64,000 bases of DNA from Shinella zoogloeoides (GTDB taxonomy: Bacteria; Pseudomonadota; Alphaproteobacteria; Rhizobiales; Rhizobiaceae). The stretch lies in contig NZ_CP132311.1 of assembly GCF_030733845.1 (NCBI RefSeq), positions 62,001-126,000 of the forward strand, in the 5' to 3' direction. The notes under the pieces are model-generated. The model made no database searches, had not been told where the DNA came from, and saw nothing but the letters and a program-made list of their open reading frames with translations. Positions 54,254 to 61,805 of this stretch are shown one piece after another; the stretch's first letter is position 1; every line of letters starts with the position of its first letter. The position numbers and the translations under genes were made by a program.

Positions 54254-54446
54254 GCTTCCTATCGAACTCCGCGAGCTCGCGATCGAGCTCGGATTCCTCC
54301 GAGCCGTCATTCTTTGCGAGCGAGTGATCCGGCGCAACCCGGAAGATAAAACCGTTGAATTCGACCTCGGCGCGCACGCCTTCTCTCTTCGCAAAGGCTG
54401 CGAGGCGCTTCATCTCGGATAATTTGAGAGGGATGCTCGCCGGCAT
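54240..54446 (-). CDS. Small phage protein upstream of integrase
   Basis: This is a 68-residue acidic protein (MPASIPLKLSEMKRLAAFAK..., with EFNGFIFRV in the middle). GGAGGG lies six bases upstream of ATG 54446. The start overlaps the previous stop (TAATG) and the end overlaps int by 14 bp. Its position suits an excisionase or directionality factor, but no HTH was recognised. Confidence 0.65.
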   Translation of the reverse strand: MPASIPLKLSEMKRLAAFAKREGVRAEVEFNGFIFRVAPDHSLAKNDGSEESELDRELAEFDRKHGYS

Positions 54447-54973
54447 TATCTGCCCTCCTGCCATCGTTTGAATTCCGCCCGCAGCGAAAACCATCGCTGG
54501 CGGGCGTTTTCGTCCGTGTTGAGTTCGGCGCGGGACTGGATGGCAAGTATGGAGCGAATGCGGGCGTTCACACGCTCGTCATCGGTCGCCTCTAGACCGT
54601 GACACTCGCGCAGGAAGGCACGGAAGGCCTGTTTGCCGCACTGCATCGCGCACTCCGCAGCGTAGTCCTTGACCTTCCTCGGCGGGTTGATCCGGTTTAT
54701 CTCCGCCGTCATCTCCCGAAGCCGTTTCACAGCCCGGTCGTAGCGGTCGAGCAGCCAAGGCAGATCCTCGGGTGCATGCAGGATCAATTCGCGATCTTCG
54801 ATGTAGACTTGCTCGGCAAATGTCAGCACGTCGGGGAGGTCGCGCCCCTCGCCAGCCGTCATCGTCATCCGCGACCCATCGGCAACCAGGCCCCATGCCG
54901 ACGAGGCAAGTGATACGCGGTTTCGGATGGCGTCGAGACGAATCTGTGCAGGTGAAGCGACGGGATGGCTCAT
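54446..54973 (-). CDS. Hypothetical phage protein
   Basis: This 175-residue, mainly helical protein is not of a recognised family. It is rich in Arg and Glu, with a WLLDRYDRAVKRLREMTAEI helix in the middle. Stops and starts overlap both neighbours (ATGA and TAATG), showing tight operon structure. Confidence 0.75.
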   Translation of the reverse strand: MSHPVASPAQIRLDAIRNRVSLASSAWGLVADGSRMTMTAGEGRDLPDVLTFAEQVYIEDRELILHAPEDLPWLLDRYDRAVKRLREMTAEINRINPPRKVKDYAAECAMQCGKQAFRAFLRECHGLEATDDERVNARIRSILAIQSRAELNTDENARQRWFSLRAEFKRWQEGR

Positions 54974-55347
54974 ATGCCGCCTCCGTTTGCTGCTGGGGCG
55001 GCGCAGTCGATGATGCCTTCACCACCGCAATCGGGGCATTCGGCCACCGCTTCATCGCCCTTGTCGCCTGGATGCGGGTGGCGGTAACGATCCCAATCGG
55101 TGACAATCTCGCCGTTGCCTTGGCACCGCCCGCAAGTTTCACGAGTTTCTTCCGGGCGCTCATAGATGTCAGCCGTGCACGGCTCGGCGCACGACCAGCT
55201 CCCGCCGTCGTAAATCGTGCCGATGCGGTATCCGCGATCATGCGCTTGGCGCACGTCGGCCGGGTCTGCGACATCAATCGTTCCGACCAAGCGATAGCCG
55301 GGCGGGCAGTCGTCGCCGATAAAGGTGTAGTTCTTGCGGTCAGCCAT
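54970..55347 (-). CDS. Hypothetical phage protein with zinc-finger-like Cys motifs
   Basis: This 125-residue protein has two CxxCxGxG motifs (CGRCQGNG and CPDCGGEG) in the C-terminal half that resemble a DnaJ-type zinc finger and probably bind one zinc ion. ATG 55347 (MADRKNYTFIGDD) is chosen; the overlap with the next gene is ATGA. Its role is unknown, perhaps nucleic acid or protein binding. Confidence 0.75.
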   Translation of the reverse strand: MADRKNYTFIGDDCPPGYRLVGTIDVADPADVRQAHDRGYRIGTIYDGGSWSCAEPCTADIYERPEETRETCGRCQGNGEIVTDWDRYRHPHPGDKGDEAVAECPDCGGEGIIDCAAPAANGGGI

Positions 55348-55762
55348 GATCGCCCCCGGATGCTGTTGAGGCGTCATCGTGGACGTTGCCGTTGAATTCG
55401 CCATCTTCGGTCGGCAGGAAAGCGGCATGCGCCGGCGAGGCGAGTTCGCGGATACCTTCGATGATCTCTTCGAGCTCATAGACGTACTCTTCGCCATTGC
55501 CGGGATACTCGACGGTGCCAGTGTCCGGATCGGTCGAGCCGTGTTCAGACACGTAGTCGTGCAGGCGTTTCTCTACGAAGCGCGCGGATGCCTCGATACC
55601 CATTGGAATGGCGACTTCCGCGAGGTTGCGCAGAATGTCGGCCAACTCCTCCGAGGTGATAAGCAGATGCTCCGGGTAGTCATCCGGCGACGTGCGATCA
55701 TCCCACTCGTTCACGGATTGAACGACGCGGGCGATCTCCTGCTCCAGCTTGTCACTGTGCAT
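55340..55762 (-). CDS. Hypothetical phage protein
   Basis: This 140-residue strongly acidic protein (EEYVYELEEIIEGIRELASP; DDYPEHLLITSEELADIL) overlaps the next gene by eight bases. No family recognised. It is the first gene of the leftward run that ends in int. Confidence 0.7.
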   Translation of the reverse strand: MHSDKLEQEIARVVQSVNEWDDRTSPDDYPEHLLITSEELADILRNLAEVAIPMGIEASARFVEKRLHDYVSEHGSTDPDTGTVEYPGNGEEYVYELEEIIEGIRELASPAHAAFLPTEDGEFNGNVHDDASTASGGDHG

Positions 55763-56078
55763 CGGACGACCCTTTCGCAGTATTGGCGGCCGACCCGAAG
55801 CTGGACTCTTCCACCGGAGCGGTGCACGATATTGGTGCAGCGTTCAGGAGGTTTGAAAGGTGACGCGCATCGTTGGATACGGAATTGCCATAGGCGTTGG
55901 AACGGCACTTTTGTGCTGGCTCACTTGGTCCTTGGCATGATGCTTCTATGACTGCCCGGATCGCCGCGCGCGGGTTATCGTGGCTGCTCTCGGCCACGAC
56001 GCGTTGAGAGTCTTTCCTGAGTGCGGAACAAATCCCCCTTCTTGGCGTTCGTGCGAGCGGAAAATATGGAGGCGCGAT
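55763..56078. other. Intergenic region before the DUF982 gene
   Basis: The 316 bp lie between a leftward gene and the rightward DUF982 gene and must carry both promoters. GTGGCTGCTCTCGGCCAC at 55980-55997 can form a small hairpin. Short ORFs here looked like noise. Confidence 0.4.
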
Positions 56079-56321
56079 ATGTCCAGCAGTGCATGGAAAA
56101 AGCCTGTCGAAATTCACCTCGGAATGGTCGGTACCCGTGAGGTTTCCGGCCCGTTTGATGCTCTCATCTATCTTACCGACCAATGGCCCAACCGGTCTGG
56201 ACCTCGGTTTGTCAAAGCGCGGATTGCATGTAAGGCTGCGGTCGAGGGTCGCCTCACTGCGGAGGCTGCTCGGCAAGAATTCATTGCGGCCGCTGACGAA
56301 GTGAGAGTGCTTCTTCACTAG
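56079..56321 (+). CDS. DUF982 family protein
   Basis: This 80-residue protein has the DUF982 pattern: W..PV.I (WKKPVEIHL), PFDALIYLTDQWP, ARIACKAAVEG and ARQEFIAAADEV. The family is very common in Rhizobiales, often on plasmids and mobile elements, with no known function. GGAGG is six bases before the ATG. It stands alone on the plus strand inside leftward phage genes, so it may be a moron. Confidence 0.85.
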   Translation: MSSSAWKKPVEIHLGMVGTREVSGPFDALIYLTDQWPNRSGPRFVKARIACKAAVEGRLTAEAARQEFIAAADEVRVLLH

Positions 56322-56332
56322 GATGATATACA

Positions 56333-56587
56333 TCAGTCGCGGCTCCCGGTCGCAGTTGAGGCGGCTTTCAAGCCTGCCACATGGTTGACCGCGCTGACGA
56401 TCATCATGGCAATCGCAGTGGCCTGCTCGTCGGGGCGCTCGCCGTTGCTGTCGACCGTGACGACGTCTACGCCGTCATCATCGAGAATGACGCCGGTGTC
56501 CTCGTCGGAAAGCCGCAGCGGAAGGGCCACATTCTGATCGCGGAAAGCCGCGATGACGGCGGCGCTGGAGATACTGATGCTATTCAT
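56333..56587 (-). CDS. Hypothetical phage protein
   Basis: This 84-residue acidic protein starts at ATG 56587 (MNSISISSAAVIAAFRDQN) and overlaps the PAPS-reductase-like gene by eight bases. An acidic centre (LDDDGVDVVTVDSNGE) is followed by a hydrophobic helix. No family recognised. Confidence 0.7.
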   Translation of the reverse strand: MNSISISSAAVIAAFRDQNVALPLRLSDEDTGVILDDDGVDVVTVDSNGERPDEQATAIAMMIVSAVNHVAGLKAASTATGSRD

Positions 56588-57410
56588 CGGCCGAACCCTT
56601 CGAGCTGGTGGTGTCACCGCGCGCCATGCAGTCCTTGCACATGGGCTGGAAGTCTGCGCCGGGGGCGGGCTTTGGCGTCTTCGGGGCGGTCTGCCCCCAT
56701 CCGAAGCCGTGCAGACGCATGGCCTCTTTCTCCAAATCGGTCAGCCAGTTGCCCCAATTGGGATACAGCGTCGCCGCCTCGACGCGCTCTTCCGGCGTCT
56801 GCATCGTGCCGCACATGCACTCACCGGAGCGGCATAAGGCCTTGGCAACCGGGTTGATCGGCGTTTGGCAGCGCTCGAGGTATTCGTCCCGGTCATCCAT
56901 CGTCCAGTCGTGGATGATGTTGACCCAGACGTTGCCCGGCGATGCCGGATCGGCGCGGAAGAGCTTTAGGTTTTTCTTGCGGTTCTCGCTCTCGTCTTTG
57001 CGGGCGCCGTTTAGCAACAGGACGCGAACGCCGCGCTTGCCCTGCCGGATCTCGCGAGAAACGGCCTTGCGGAACGGCGTGGCCTTCAAGACGCGATAGG
57101 CATAGCCGTGGGCGTCGCGACCTTTGCCGAAAAAACCCTTACGCAACACGTAATCTTCATAGGCCGTGCCGGCGTCGGCTTCGACATATTCGCCCATTCG
57201 GCCATAGGTATCGCGAACGAACTGGCTGGTCTCGGCAATGCCGCAGCGGGTGTTGCCGTGAATGACGAAATCGATCTTCGCGCCTAGCTCTCGCGCAATC
57301 TGATCCGAAGCGGCGCTGTCCTTGCCGCCTGAGACCATAGAGACGATGTGCGTCGGGTTAAACTGATCGATCGCATCGCGAAGGATCTGCACGCTGCTGT
57401 CGATCTTCAT
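56580..57410 (-). CDS. PAPS reductase-family (PP-loop) phage protein
   Basis: This 276-residue N-type ATP pyrophosphatase has an SGGKDSAA PP-loop near residue 25. C-terminal Cys clusters (CRSGECMCG and later MCKDCMARG) could hold a metal or Fe-S centre. The fold adenylates a substrate before thiol or sulfur transfer. Candidates include sulfate assimilation and phosphorothioation (DndC-like) roles, but no dnd genes or sulfite reductase lie nearby. ATG 57410 has AAGGA upstream. Substrate unknown. Confidence 0.8.
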   Translation of the reverse strand: MKIDSSVQILRDAIDQFNPTHIVSMVSGGKDSAASDQIARELGAKIDFVIHGNTRCGIAETSQFVRDTYGRMGEYVEADAGTAYEDYVLRKGFFGKGRDAHGYAYRVLKATPFRKAVSREIRQGKRGVRVLLLNGARKDESENRKKNLKLFRADPASPGNVWVNIIHDWTMDDRDEYLERCQTPINPVAKALCRSGECMCGTMQTPEERVEAATLYPNWGNWLTDLEKEAMRLHGFGWGQTAPKTPKPAPGADFQPMCKDCMARGDTTSSKGSADE

Positions 57411-57470
57411 TCGGCGCGTCCTTTCTGGTAGGTCCACAAGCCTGAAAAAAGCAGACGAGGGTGTCGAGAG

Positions 57471-57656
57471 ATGATGGATAAGCAGACTGCTCAAGGCCTG
57501 ATCGACAAGCTCCTTAGTGAGATCGGGTTTGCTCAACCGACTACGGAGCAGGCGCTTCGGCTGCTTCGGCTTCAAAGCTATGTCGATGGTTCCGACGAGC
57601 CTGAAGAGTATGAGGCTAGGTATTCGGGGAATGGGGACCTGGATGACGATCTCTGA
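57471..57656 (+). CDS. Possible small phage protein
   Basis: This 61-residue plus-strand ORF lies between leftward genes. Its sequence looks protein-like (LIDKLLSEIGFAQPTTEQAL with an acidic C-terminus GDLDDDL), but the ribosome site is weak (GAGAG). Gene status is uncertain. Confidence 0.4.
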   Translation: MMDKQTAQGLIDKLLSEIGFAQPTTEQALRLLRLQSYVDGSDEPEEYEARYSGNGDLDDDL

Positions 57657-57661
57657 CGCAA

Positions 57662-57940
57662 TCATTCGCCACCGCCGTTTCCAGAAGAAACGTTGGCGGT
57701 GCCAGTGAGGCCAAGGTAAAGCGGAACGGTGAAGCCGAACTCCGTATCGGACCGCACCGCGGCGAGCACACCGCCGGAGCGGATACGATCGAGACCTTCT
57801 GGCGTAATGAAGAGGATGGGCGACAGCCGGATAGCCTGAGCTTCCCGCTCCAGGATGCGCCCCTCCTGGATGCCCTTGCGCACACCCTTGCGAAAAGCGG
57901 ATCTGAGACGATCGCGGCCTTGGCTCTTATGTTCGTGCAT
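57662..57940 (-). CDS. Hypothetical phage protein
   Basis: This 92-residue protein has a basic N-terminus (RLRSAFRKGVRKGIQEGRIL) and a more hydrophobic C-terminus. It lies five bases downstream of the sliding clamp gene on the same strand. No family recognised. Confidence 0.65.
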   Translation of the reverse strand: MHEHKSQGRDRLRSAFRKGVRKGIQEGRILEREAQAIRLSPILFITPEGLDRIRSGGVLAAVRSDTEFGFTVPLYLGLTGTANVSSGNGGGE

Positions 57941-57944
57941 GAAA

Positions 57945-59108
57945 TCACTCCACGGTGAAGCGCGGCCGCATGGCCGTCAGCAGGTAAAGTTCCGGGGATC
58001 CGTCGAGCGGGCGCATGACAACCGCCGTCGCGGCGTCGGTCAGGCTGATCTCGATATCAACGGAATGAATGTTGGCGAGCGTCTTCTCGAGGCGCGGCGC
58101 CGAGTGCGCGACGACGAAGCCGTCGGGCACATTGATCTCGCCCTCGACCACATCCGATGCGAAGCCGCCCTCGGCCGTCAGCATGTCGATCTGGAGCTGG
58201 CCGGCCGAGACCTTGAGGCGGATGCCGTCGCTCTTGGTGTCCTCGACCATCGCGGCAACACGGCGCACGCCGGCCGCAAAGGTCTCGCGGGCGATGACGA
58301 TGATCTGCCTGGTTCGCGCCGGGATGAGCTTCTCGTATTTCGGGTAGATCGCATCGATCAGCTTCGACTGGATTTCCACGCCGTCATAAGCGACGGCGAT
58401 CTTGGCGGCGGACACCGCCATGCGCGCGCCATGCTTTGCGCCGTCCAGGAGCTTGCGGATAGGATCGGCGCCCATGGGCGGCAGGATGATGTGCGGGTAG
58501 GAATTCTCGACCGGCGGGAAGGCTACGGGGCGCGCGTCCGGCATCTTGACTTGCACGAGATAGTGCCCGTCCGTCGCTGCCACGACCATGCCGTCGGCAT
58601 CTTCGGTCTCATGAAGGCAGAAGCCGCAAAGGTAAGGCCGATCGTCCGCCTTGTTCACCGCATAGGCAGCCTTCTTCAGGGCCTCGGCGAACCTGGCGCC
58701 GTCAATCTCGACCCAGCCGCCATCGATGCGGCTGCCCATTTCCGGGAAGTCCGCACCCGGCAGGCACGGCAGGGAGAAGGAGGACCGGCCGGACCGGATG
58801 CCGACTTGATCCTTCAGCCGGCCGGGGCCGAAGGCCAGCTCGGCGCTTTCCGGCATCTCCTTCAGGATCGCCGAAAGCCGGCTGACCGGCAGCGCGACGG
58901 CGGGAAAGCTCGCGCCATCCATCATCTCGCATTCCGCCTCGATCTGGAGGTCGAGATTGGTGCAACGCAGGCGGAGCGTTGCGCCGTCCGGCTGCAGCAG
59001 GACGTGGGTGAGGATCGGGATCTTCGCCTTGGTATCGATCGCATCGGAAACCCGCGAGAGCGCAGGAAGAAGCGATGAGCGGTGGATGGTGAACCATGTC
59101 TCAGCCAT
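57945..59108 (-). CDS. Phage DnaN-like DNA polymerase sliding clamp
   Basis: This 387-residue protein has the three-domain beta-clamp layout. N-terminal matches include SRVSDAIDTKAKIPILTHVL and the NLDLQIEA strand, a central segment has LCGFCLHETEDADGMVVAATDGH, and the C-terminus is YLLTAMRPRF where DnaN normally ends in YxxMPMR. It would be a phage-encoded processivity clamp for DNA replication. ATG 59108 gives MAETWFTIHRSSLL; the longer frame is antisense-like. Confidence 0.85.
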   Translation of the reverse strand: MAETWFTIHRSSLLPALSRVSDAIDTKAKIPILTHVLLQPDGATLRLRCTNLDLQIEAECEMMDGASFPAVALPVSRLSAILKEMPESAELAFGPGRLKDQVGIRSGRSSFSLPCLPGADFPEMGSRIDGGWVEIDGARFAEALKKAAYAVNKADDRPYLCGFCLHETEDADGMVVAATDGHYLVQVKMPDARPVAFPPVENSYPHIILPPMGADPIRKLLDGAKHGARMAVSAAKIAVAYDGVEIQSKLIDAIYPKYEKLIPARTRQIIVIARETFAAGVRRVAAMVEDTKSDGIRLKVSAGQLQIDMLTAEGGFASDVVEGEINVPDGFVVAHSAPRLEKTLANIHSVDIEISLTDAATAVVMRPLDGSPELYLLTAMRPRFTVE

Positions 59109-59292
59109 CGGTGCGACGCTCCGTGCCGCAGTTGCGCGCAAGCTGGATCTCGCTGACGGGGGGGCGAAGATTGTACGTCTGGCCCCACCTGTCGTGGACG
59201 ATCTCCAGCAGTTCTTCGCGCGGCGCGTTGTCGGCGATGCGTCGATACAGATGTTCAACGGCCTCTCGGCTATGCAGATATTCCTTGGCCAT
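59101..59292 (-). CDS. Small phage protein
   Basis: This 63-residue protein (MAKEYLHSREAVEHLYRRIA...) has AGGAG eight bases upstream of ATG 59292. Its end overlaps the clamp gene by eight bases. Function unknown. Confidence 0.65.
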   Translation of the reverse strand: MAKEYLHSREAVEHLYRRIADNAPREELLEIVHDRWGQTYNLRPPVSEIQLARNCGTERRTDG

Positions 59293-59322
59293 TCGGCGCA
59301 CTCCTAAAGGCGGGTCGAGCCG

Positions 59323-59676
59323 TCAACCGGCGACCTCTTCGCAGACGAGGGGGGCAGGCTGGCGCCGCGCACGATCGCGCCGGCGCATGTTTTCGCGGTG
59401 GGTCACGAGCTCGGTGTGCTTCGGGTCCGGGTTGACGCAGAGGCGGTTGCGGCACTTGTGGTCGAGCTGCTTCTTGCCCGGGATGAAGCCGTGTTCGTTG
59501 GTCCACATCGCCAGATGCACGGCGACCGTCTGGCCGTCGAGCGACATGCGGGGGTAGCCCTTGCCGCGACCGTTGTTGCCGGACGTCGGTCCGGTCCAGA
59601 GCCAGCAGCCAGTCGCGGCGTCTATCGTGACGCGCGAGAGGATCTTGGCCCGGATGCGGTCGCGGCGGCTGCTCAC
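59323..59676 (-). CDS. HNH endonuclease
   Basis: This 117-residue HNH nuclease has GCWLWTG near residue 23, then the HNH core LDHKCRNRLCVNPDPKHTEL and a basic C-terminal helix (RENMRRRDRARR). It would bind a metal and nick or cut DNA; in phages such proteins work in packaging or homing, and which applies here is unclear. It overlaps the preceding small gene by four bases. Confidence 0.85.
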   Translation of the reverse strand: MSSRRDRIRAKILSRVTIDAATGCWLWTGPTSGNNGRGKGYPRMSLDGQTVAVHLAMWTNEHGFIPGKKQLDHKCRNRLCVNPDPKHTELVTHRENMRRRDRARRQPAPLVCEEVAG

Positions 59677-59816
59677 GGCGTCCTCCAGAGCGCGATGGCG
59701 ATCGCGAAAAGGGACAGGAGCGGGCTGATGAAGATCAGGGCGATCATCAGGTTGCCGGCCGGCGTGGTCTTCCGGCGCGGCGGGCGGACTTCGACATGGT
59801 CGCGCGGAGCCATCAT
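59673..59816 (-). CDS. Small phage membrane protein
   Basis: This 47-residue protein has a basic N-terminus and one membrane helix (MIALIFISPLLSLFAIAIAL). It starts at ATG 59816 and overlaps the HNH gene by four bases. Confidence 0.6.
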   Translation of the reverse strand: MMAPRDHVEVRPPRRKTTPAGNLMIALIFISPLLSLFAIAIALWRTP

Positions 59817-59818
59817 GG

Positions 59819-59992
59819 TCAGACCCTCGCGTCGAACGTCATCTGCCGCTCGACCTTGACGAGCTGCAGCGTGCAGGCGAGGCCGAACAGGCCCATGGCG
59901 AGGATGCCGGCGATAACGATGTAGCCGCTGGCAATGTCGGCGCTGCGCTCCAGCACGGGTTTTTCGCGGGGGATGTAGGGATGCTCTTCCAT
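59819..59992 (-). CDS. Small phage membrane protein
   Basis: This 57-residue protein has one membrane helix (YIVIAGILAMGLFGLACTL). ATG 59992 is preferred because AAGGAG lies at suitable spacing; a GTG at 60001 that overlaps the upstream stop is an alternative. Confidence 0.6.
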   Translation of the reverse strand: MEEHPYIPREKPVLERSADIASGYIVIAGILAMGLFGLACTLQLVKVERQMTFDARV

Positions 59993-59997
59993 GGCAT

Positions 59998-60213
59998 TCA
60001 CTCCTTGCCGCCATCGACGACGATCGAGACGATCCGTCTGCCGGGGTTGCGGCGCTTGACGTGGAGGCGAGCGTGCTCGGCCTTTTCGGCCGAGACGACG
60101 AATTCGATGCCGCCCGCAATGCGGACGCGGAAAACGTGATGGATGGCCTTCACCGGCTCAGGCGGACGGCGAAAGCAGAGGCGCTGATCGTAGACGTGAT
60201 CGGTGAGCGCCAT
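59998..60213 (-). CDS. Hypothetical phage protein
   Basis: This 71-residue basic protein (LCFRRPPEPVKAIHHVFRVR) lies in the tight leftward operon, five bases after its upstream neighbour. No family recognised. Confidence 0.65.
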   Translation of the reverse strand: MALTDHVYDQRLCFRRPPEPVKAIHHVFRVRIAGGIEFVVSAEKAEHARLHVKRRNPGRRIVSIVVDGGKE

Positions 60214-60218
60214 GGCGG

Positions 60219-60413
60219 TCAGGCGGCCAGCTTGCCGGCGCGCACCGAGTCGGCGTTCGCCATCTCGGTGGCGTCCGTGCCGTAGATCGAGATCTCCCGC
60301 CGTGTGAACTTGAGGCGGATCAGGCGCTCGATAGTGCAGTCGTCGCCGAGTTCGCGCATGGCGTTGGCCATCTGGCGGATGCGGGTCTGCTGGGATTTGC
60401 TGGGGTGATGCAT
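60219..60413 (-). CDS. Hypothetical phage protein, first gene of the leftward operon
   Basis: This 64-residue protein (MRELGDDCTIERLIRLKFTR...) resembles small regulatory proteins with a helical core but matches nothing I recognise. It lies just downstream of the left operator cluster. Confidence 0.65.
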   Translation of the reverse strand: MHHPSKSQQTRIRQMANAMRELGDDCTIERLIRLKFTRREISIYGTDATEMANADSVRAGKLAA

Positions 60414-60772
60414 TGCGGGTCTCCGTTCAGGGGTGATCCGGAGAGGTTGGCCGCCGCTGCGCTGGAGGAAGGGGGTGTGATCAGCGGCGGCCTACCCGTC
60501 CGGGAGGAACGAAGAGAAAAATATCACGAAGCGTGAACTTGGCAAGCGAAAAATTCACACAACGTGAAGTCCTGTGAAGGGGGCCAGGCTGGAGGGGTGA
60601 TGACAAGATCGCCTACCCCGCGCATAACTCAAGGGGAAGCGACCCCTTTTACGGGAAGTCGCAACATACAGTGCCCGAAAGAGGGTGTGAATGAATTCCT
60701 AAATTTGTTCTTGTTGTGTTCCCTTTTTCGAGTCATGTTTAGGCCAAACCAGAGAGCCAATGGAGCATGAAC
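60414..60772. promoter_or_regulatory. Left operator/promoter region of the prophage
   Basis: Within 359 bp, TCACGAAGCGTGA (60524-60536) and TTCACACAACGTGAA (60554-60568) are dyads related to those at the repressor-cro boundary. A further half-site GTGAAG lies near 60574. This probably controls the leftward early promoter. The rest, with TTTTACGGG and an AT-rich leader, shows no gene. Confidence 0.7.
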
Positions 60773-61021
60773 ATGGCAGAGTTTTTCGTTGTTCAGTCCT
60801 TTTCACCGGCGAAGCGCGGCTTAAAGCCTGACGTCCCAGTCCAGGTAACCAGTGTTCAGCATGCACGTCGCATGGCGGAGCGATTGGCGTTGCGAAAGCC
60901 CATGGTCTTCGCCACCGCCACCAAAGGCGATCCCGAGACGGGAGACTTTGAGGAGCCGAAGCTCATCTGCTTTCACGGGACCGAGCGCCCTGAAGAGATC
61001 AACGATATGCAGCCGGCGTAA
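60773..61021 (+). CDS. Hypothetical phage protein
   Basis: This 82-residue protein (MAEFFVVQSFSPAKRGLKPD...) has GGAG seven bases before ATG 60773. It is transcribed rightward from near the left operator, between it and the repressor gene, a position like accessory immunity-region genes. Function unknown. Confidence 0.65.
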   Translation: MAEFFVVQSFSPAKRGLKPDVPVQVTSVQHARRMAERLALRKPMVFATATKGDPETGDFEEPKLICFHGTERPEEINDMQPA

Positions 61022-61032
61022 GAGGTTCAGAA

Positions 61033-61305
61033 ATGGCTGAAAATCTGAAACTGCAGGCCGACCCGCACATCAAGCGCATGGCGTGCCAAATCTACACGCA
61101 GCTTCCCGAGGACAAGAGGGAGGCGCTGCAGGTTCTCCAGTACGTCCGCCAGATTATATTCTGCCTAGGAGAAGATTGGGAGGCCGTGGTGAAAACAGCG
61201 GCTATCCTGCCTTTTCAGCACCAGGAGATGAAAGGTCCGGCAGTTCGGCTGCGAGCCGTACAGGAAGGCCCGAACGATCACCAAGATAGATCCAATCCAG
61301 AGTAA
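61033..61305 (+). CDS. Hypothetical phage protein
   Basis: This 90-residue helical protein (MAENLKLQADPHIKRMACQI...) has AGAGG upstream. It follows the previous gene at 11 bp. Its last 104 bp overlap the opposing repressor gene, so the two transcripts are antisense there. Confidence 0.6.
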   Translation: MAENLKLQADPHIKRMACQIYTQLPEDKREALQVLQYVRQIIFCLGEDWEAVVKTAAILPFQHQEMKGPAVRLRAVQEGPNDHQDRSNPE

Positions 61306-61495
61306 CGCCGGTGCGTGTCTGGATTGAAATTGCCACGTCTATATCCGGTCGACGAAGACCTTTCAGATAGTTGTTCAGGGCAGGTTGGGTTACCCCGATC
61401 AGGGAGGCGAACTCTACCTGCTTTTTCCCAAGCGCCGCCATAAGTGCGCTAAGTCGCCTTGCGATATCCGCATTTGATCTTCCGCCGTCTGCCAT
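61202..61495 (-). CDS. Cro/C1-type phage repressor
   Basis: This 97-residue HTH_3 protein has a clear helix-turn-helix (KKQVEFASLIGVTQPALNNY then LKGLRRPDIDVA). It lacks a C-terminal LexA-like domain, so it is probably a small repressor. ATG 61495 is chosen since an earlier ATG at 61513 lies within the operator. It is divergent from the Cro-like gene. Confidence 0.82.
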   Translation of the reverse strand: MADGGRSNADIARRLSALMAALGKKQVEFASLIGVTQPALNNYLKGLRRPDIDVAISIQTRTGVTLDWIYLGDRSGLPVRLAAELPDLSSPGAEKAG

Positions 61496-61512
61496 AGGTG
61501 ATTTCTTGCACA

Positions 61513-61569
61513 TTCACGCAGTGAAAAGAATTATCATGTGACGGCTTGAAAAAAATTCACGCTACGTGA
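61513..61569. promoter_or_regulatory. Repressor operators between cI-like and cro-like genes
   Basis: TTCACGCAGTGAA (61513-61525) and TCACGCTACGTGA (61557-61569) are dyads of the same TTCAC..GTGAA class as at 60.5 kb; TTATCATGTGA (61531-61541) may be a third, weaker site. This is the expected switch position. Confidence 0.75.
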
Positions 61570-61580
61570 TAATTAGCGGC

Positions 61581-61805
61581 ATGGAGACGCACGCTAACAT
61601 CGTCGATCGTATCGTAACGGACCTCGGAGGCCTGACTAAAACGGCTACGGCCCTCGGGCTGCGCAATCCGAGCGTTGTGGCTAACTGGCGAAAGCGCGGT
61701 AGGGTGCCGTACCAGCGAGCGGTCGAGATCGAACGTCTTACAGGCATCTCTCGCCACATACTTCGCCCCGATGTCTTCGGGCCGCAGCCGGAGGCCGCCA
61801 AATGA
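61581..61805 (+). CDS. Cro-like HTH regulator
   Basis: This 74-residue protein has a YdaS/carph-isopro-like HTH (LGGLTKTATALGLRNPSVVA then WRKRGRVPYQRAVEIERLTG) ending RPDVFGPQ. It starts at ATG 61581, 11 bp past the last operator dyad, and is divergent from the repressor, so it fits Cro. Confidence 0.8.
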   Translation: METHANIVDRIVTDLGGLTKTATALGLRNPSVVANWRKRGRVPYQRAVEIERLTGISRHILRPDVFGPQPEAAK

